DNA of 64,000 nucleotides from Lachnospiraceae bacterium UBA7086 (GTDB lineage: Bacteria > Bacillota > Clostridia > Lachnospirales > Lachnospiraceae), in NCBI GenBank assembly GCA_002492525.1, contig DKZA01000036.1:1-64000 (forward strand), given 5' to 3'. The translations under genes were made by a program, and so were the position numbers. Below the pieces are notes generated by a model. The model did not search any database. It worked only from the letters and a program-made list of their open reading frames with translations, and had not been told where the DNA came from. This document shows, piece after piece, positions 60,613 through 64,000 of this stretch; the first letter of the stretch is position 1; every line of letters starts with the position of its first letter.

Positions 60613-61914
60613 ATGAAGAAGAAAAAAATAACAGCTCTAATGACGGCAGTGGTCATGACAGCCAGTATCTTGACAGGGTGCGGAGCAGGGAGCGGCGAGA
60701 GTGCTCCGGCTGCAGAGAATACGCCAGCAGATAAGGCGCCCGCGGCACAGGACAGCGTCAAAGAGGAGAGCGGCGAAGAGGCAGCTCCTGCGGGGGAAAC
60801 GCAGCCGATTACTATCTGGTATTACTGGGAGACCGAGGGTCATCAGGTAGCGTTGGATCAGATTATTCAGGAGTATAATGGATCACAGAATCAGTATGAA
60901 GTGACAGCAAAATATGTTCCTTTTGCAGATTTTAAGAAACAGCTGTCCATCGGTGCTTCTGCAGATGAACTTCCTGATATTGCCATTCTGGATTCCCCGG
61001 ATCATGCATCTTATGTGGAAATGGGAATCTTCGAGGATCTGACAGGCAAGTTCGATGTCAGTAATTATTATGAAGGAACCGTAAATTCCTGCACGGTAGA
61101 CGGTAAGTTGTACGGCGTACCTTTTGGTGCTAACTGTCTTGCACTTTACTATAATGAAGATATGCTGACGGCGGCCGGATGCAGTGTTCCAACTACTTGG
61201 GATGAACTGAAGGAAACAGCGAAGGCATTGACCACGGATTCCGTTACCGGACTGGCACTTTGCAGTGTACAGAATGAGGAGGGTACTTTCAACTTTGTTC
61301 CCTGGCTCTGGTCCACCGGGGCTACTTCTTATGATATCAATAATGAGAACGGTATCCGTGCTCTTACCTTTATTCAGGATTTAATCAACGAAGGTGTTAT
61401 GAGTAAAGAATGTATTAACTGGACACAGGGTGATGTTATGAATCAGTTTATCTCCGGCAACGTGGCAATGATGGAGAATGGACCTTGGCAGATTCCGACT
61501 ATGCAGGCTGAGGCACCGGATTTAAACTGGAAGGTGACATTGATACCTAAAGATGCGGAATATGCATCTGTGCTTGGCGGTGAAAACTATGCTGTGATCA
61601 ATGGCGGTAATGTGGATGGAGCACTGGATTTCCTTACCTATGCCACCAGTGAAGAAAAAGTGAAATTTATGATGGATAAGTTCGGTTATATTTCTGCGGA
61701 TAAAACCATCGCAGAAAGTCAGTTTGCGGCGGATTCACCGTATCAGCCTTTCGTAGAAGAACTGAACTATGCAATGCCCAGAGGTCCGCTGGCTGAGTGG
61801 CCCAGTGTATCCGATGCCATTTCTCTGGCCTTTAATCAGGTCATTACAGGAACTGCTACACCTGAAAATGCGGCGGCAGAAGCGCAGGCAACGATTGACG
61901 GTATTGTAAAATAA
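60613..61914 (+). CDS. Sugar ABC transporter substrate-binding lipoprotein
   Basis: The signal peptide ends in SILTGC with the lipidated Cys at residue 23. A linker of Ala/Glu/Pro-rich residues (about 30-65) then precedes the family 1 sugar-binding core: ITIWYYWETEGHQ, LPDIAILDSP, GKLYGVPFGANCLALYYNEDML, and FISGNVAMMENGPW. It is anchored on the membrane and delivers sugar to the permeases encoded at 62007 and 62903. The downstream GH31 enzyme suggests alpha-linked oligosaccharides. GGAGGAGGAAG lies upstream. A strong hairpin follows the stop codon. Confidence 0.88.
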   Translation: MKKKKITALMTAVVMTASILTGCGAGSGESAPAAENTPADKAPAAQDSVKEESGEEAAPAGETQPITIWYYWETEGHQVALDQIIQEYNGSQNQYEVTAKYVPFADFKKQLSIGASADELPDIAILDSPDHASYVEMGIFEDLTGKFDVSNYYEGTVNSCTVDGKLYGVPFGANCLALYYNEDMLTAAGCSVPTTWDELKETAKALTTDSVTGLALCSVQNEEGTFNFVPWLWSTGATSYDINNENGIRALTFIQDLINEGVMSKECINWTQGDVMNQFISGNVAMMENGPWQIPTMQAEAPDLNWKVTLIPKDAEYASVLGGENYAVINGGNVDGALDFLTYATSEEKVKFMMDKFGYISADKTIAESQFAADSPYQPFVEELNYAMPRGPLAEWPSVSDAISLAFNQVITGTATPENAAAEAQATIDGIVK

Positions 61915-61926
61915 AGAAAAAGAAAT

Positions 61927-61978
61927 CGCTGCTGCACAGAGTGTTACATATGTAGAATCTGTGTAGCGGCGTTTTTTT
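61927..61978 (+). terminator. Terminator-like hairpin between binding protein and permease genes
   Basis: CGCTGCTGCACAGA (61927-61940) pairs with TCTGTGTAGCGGCG (61958-61971), using two G-U type pairs, and runs into seven T residues. As an internal attenuator it would keep the binding protein more abundant than the permeases. Confidence 0.8.
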
Positions 61979-62006
61979 GCCCTAAATGTGGAAAGGAGGG
62001 GGTTGC

Positions 62007-62906
62007 GTGGCCAAATTAAAAAAGTTTTTTCGATATGAAAACGTGGGATTGTTGTTTGTCCTTCCGGCGTTTCTTTATATGTTGGTTTTTGTAGGGTATC
62101 CTATCATTCGCAATATCATTTTAAGTTTTCAGGATGTCAATGCAGGCAATCTGGTACGGGGAACCAAGAATTTTATTCTGTTTGATAATTATATGGAACT
62201 CTTTCAGGACAGCGTATTTACTAACTCTTTGTGGAATACACTGCGTTATACAGTTTTGTGTCTGGTGTTTCAGTTTGTGATCGGCTTCCTATTGGCACTC
62301 TTTTTTAGTCAGAGATTTTCCTTAGCTAAGCCGGTACGGGGCATCCTGCTGGTACCGTGGATGATACCGGTGACTGTCACGGCACTGATGTTTAAGCTGT
62401 TGTTTGCTACAGATATCGGCGTCATCAATTTCATTTTAAGAAGCATGCATTTGATAAACAAAAACATTGAGTGGCTGACAACACCGGGAACAGCAATGTT
62501 TGCCCTGATCTGTGCCAATGTATGGATCGGAATTCCTTTTAATATGATCTTAATTTCTACCGGGCTTACCACGATTCCCAAAGAATTATATGAGAGTGCA
62601 TCCATTGATGGTGCGGGTAAAGTACAGACATTTTTTAAGATTACACTTCCCCTTTTGAAGCCGACGATTGAGTCTGTGCTGATATTAGGATTTATCTATA
62701 CATTTAAGGTGTACGATCTGGTGTATGTCATGACGAGCGGCGGTCCGGTCAACTCCACTCACATGTTATCTACCTATTCTTATAAATTGTCCTTTGAAAT
62801 GTTTAAGTACAGTAAAGGATCCGCAGTGGCCAATGTACTGCTGGTAATTTTGTTGGTTGTCGGTGTTTTTTATATCAAAGTCACAACAGATGGGGAGGAT
62901 GCATGA
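62007..62906 (+). CDS. Sugar ABC transporter permease (MalF/UgpA-like)
   Basis: A 299-residue protein with six membrane segments; the first is about residues 15-35. The EAA-type loop, KELYESASIDGAGKVQTFFK, at about 192-211 is where the ATPase docks. It forms the channel with the permease encoded next, whose start overlaps this stop by 4 bases. I chose the GTG at 62007 because GGAGGGGG lies immediately upstream; an ATG at 61986 has no ribosome-binding site. Its ATPase is not encoded nearby and is probably the shared MsmX-type protein. Confidence 0.88.
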   Translation: MAKLKKFFRYENVGLLFVLPAFLYMLVFVGYPIIRNIILSFQDVNAGNLVRGTKNFILFDNYMELFQDSVFTNSLWNTLRYTVLCLVFQFVIGFLLALFFSQRFSLAKPVRGILLVPWMIPVTVTALMFKLLFATDIGVINFILRSMHLINKNIEWLTTPGTAMFALICANVWIGIPFNMILISTGLTTIPKELYESASIDGAGKVQTFFKITLPLLKPTIESVLILGFIYTFKVYDLVYVMTSGGPVNSTHMLSTYSYKLSFEMFKYSKGSAVANVLLVILLVVGVFYIKVTTDGEDA

Positions 62907-63754
62907 TGGATGAGGAGAAGAGATTGTCACGTAAAAAGAATATTTTGTTTGGCATTATTTCGGCGGTGCTGTTGTGTATTCTTCTGTTTCCGCTCTATTG
63001 GGCGCTTATTACCTCTTTAAAGACAGAACAGGAAATATTTCAGAATCCGCCAACTTTTTATCCGCATGTGTTGAATACGAAGTCTTATGCAGCGCAGGTG
63101 GAAACGGGCGATTTCAATATGTTCCGTTCTTTTGCGAACAGTTTCCTGATTTCAGTGGGGGCAACTGTTATTGCGGTTCTTCTGGCGGTGCCGGCTTCCT
63201 ATGGGATTGCCAAGTATCATTTTAAAGCAAGAAAGGTGATGCTGCTTTCCTTTCTGGTGACGCAGATGCTGCCGGTATCTGTTCTTCTTACCCCTATGTT
63301 TATCATGTTTAAAAACATGCATGTATATAATACCTGGGTGGCGGCGGTGCTGGCGGATGCCACGATTGGGATTCCTTTTTCTGTACTGATTTTGAAGAAC
63401 TATTTCGCCTCTATACCTAAAGATCTGGAAGAGGCGGCTTATCTGGACGGGTGTAATAAGTTTGGCGCATTTGTGAGAATTTTAATTCCCATTGCCAAAC
63501 CGGGTGTCATGGTCTGCGCTATCTTTTCTTTTCTCTATGCATGGGGAGACCTGGCATATGGCATGACCTTTATTCTGGATCAGGAGAAGAGACCGATTAC
63601 GGCCGGTATCTTTAACTTTATGGGGCAGTATGGAACGAAGTGGAGTTATCTGACGGCCTTTGCGGTGGTGACGATCATTCCGGTTGCATTAATCTTTATC
63701 TTTATGCAGAAGTATATCGTAAGCGGTATGACCAGCGGGGCGGTCAAAGGGTAA
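62903..63754 (+). CDS. Sugar ABC transporter permease (MalG/UgpE-like)
   Basis: This 283-residue protein has six membrane segments and ends in SGMTSGAVKG, typical of MalG-type permeases. Its EAA loop is KDLEEAAYLDGCNKFGAFVR (about residues 172-191). It is the second half of the transporter channel and, unlike the MalG-like gene at 14010, its frame is intact. GGGGAGG lies upstream and the ATG overlaps the previous stop codon. It is followed 15 bases later by the GH31 gene. Confidence 0.88.
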   Translation: MMDEEKRLSRKKNILFGIISAVLLCILLFPLYWALITSLKTEQEIFQNPPTFYPHVLNTKSYAAQVETGDFNMFRSFANSFLISVGATVIAVLLAVPASYGIAKYHFKARKVMLLSFLVTQMLPVSVLLTPMFIMFKNMHVYNTWVAAVLADATIGIPFSVLILKNYFASIPKDLEEAAYLDGCNKFGAFVRILIPIAKPGVMVCAIFSFLYAWGDLAYGMTFILDQEKRPITAGIFNFMGQYGTKWSYLTAFAVVTIIPVALIFIFMQKYIVSGMTSGAVKG

Positions 63755-63769
63755 AAGGAGGAAAAGAGG

Positions 63770-64000
63770 ATGCTGGAAATAAAGGAGAATAAGTTGATTT
63801 ATCACTATGACGCAGAGAAGGTTTGGATTGAGCCCTGGGGGCCTGATGCCCTGCGGATACGTGCTACAAAGGAAAGACAGATGCCGGAAGAGACCTGGGC
63901 ATTGTGCCGCAAAGGTGAGGCGGAGGCAGATATTTCCTACACTGAACAGGGGGCAAGGATTGTCAACGGCAGGATTCGTGCGGACATTACGAAACTGGGC
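63770..64000 (+). CDS. Glycoside hydrolase family 31 enzyme, 5' part only
   Basis: The gene runs off the window; 77 codons are visible. The N-terminal sequence KVWIEPWGPDALRIRATK (about residues 17-34) is the beta-sandwich start typical of GH31 alpha-xylosidases and alpha-glucosidases. The catalytic Asp residues lie beyond the window. AAAGGAGG precedes the ATG. Position after a sugar importer fits an intracellular enzyme that releases glucose or xylose from the imported oligosaccharide. Confidence 0.75.
   Translation, partial: MLEIKENKLIYHYDAEKVWIEPWGPDALRIRATKERQMPEETWALCRKGEAEADISYTEQGARIVNGRIRADITKLG

Overview
The window looks like chromosomal DNA of a spore-forming, gut-type Clostridia, most likely Lachnospiraceae. 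This is an inference from gene content: an alpha/beta-type small acid-soluble spore protein, the Firmicutes-style tig-clpP-clpX-lon-engB block, YesM/YesN-type sensor and AraC regulator pairs, a TPP-riboswitch-controlled ThiT, two sugar ABC transporters with no ATPase gene of their own, and strong Shine-Dalgarno sequences. No rRNA, tRNA or CRISPR array was seen.

Layout. 0-9.5 kb: TetR regulator, acidic membrane-anchored protein, Cys-rich DUF6062-like protein, HAD phosphatases, an AbrB-like/SARP-like regulator pair whose frames meet at an A8 run, a RhiA-like protein, an adenosine-deaminase-like enzyme, and an amidase/glucosaminidase overlapping a 2-TM DUF4231-like gene. 9.5-17.5 kb: a c-di-GMP phosphodiesterase, then a maltodextrin locus (binding protein, two permeases, 4-alpha-glucanotransferase, LacI regulator) with palindromic operators; the second permease is frameshifted. 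17.5-24.6 kb: CYTH protein, MATE transporter, DJ-1 protein, SASP, and a MacB-like ABC exporter. 24.7-34.7 kb: trigger factor, ClpP, ClpX, Lon, EngB, an AI-2E-type membrane protein, a D-2-hydroxyacid dehydrogenase, VanZ and a DUF308 protein. 34.7-42.4 kb: a 236-bp element with 52-bp terminal inverted repeats, an Rpn-family nuclease, a MetH-activation-like protein, ThiT, and enzymes in overlapping genes. 42.2-48.8 kb: an accessory stretch of mostly small, separately translated genes, with a Fic/VbhA toxin-antitoxin pair, a GNAT remnant and a probable type III (RNA-antitoxin) ToxN/AbiQ module. 49-55 kb: glutamate synthase gltB-gltD. 55-64 kb: an L,D-transpeptidase preceded by a 23-bp tandem repeat, then a two-component system with a second sugar ABC transporter and the start of a GH31 alpha-glycosidase.

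Working together. The two carbohydrate loci each couple a sensor or repressor to an importer and a cytoplasmic glycosidase or transferase; both have a hairpin between the binding-protein gene and the permease genes, and both must borrow an ATPase from elsewhere. The protein quality-control genes form one co-directional block.

Most unusual signals: the type III toxin-antitoxin candidate with a short two-copy RNA, the AbrB/SARP frame junction, the VbhA-like antitoxin with an altered inhibitory motif, the 236-bp inverted-repeat element, and a family of intergenic palindromes whose stems covary between copies.
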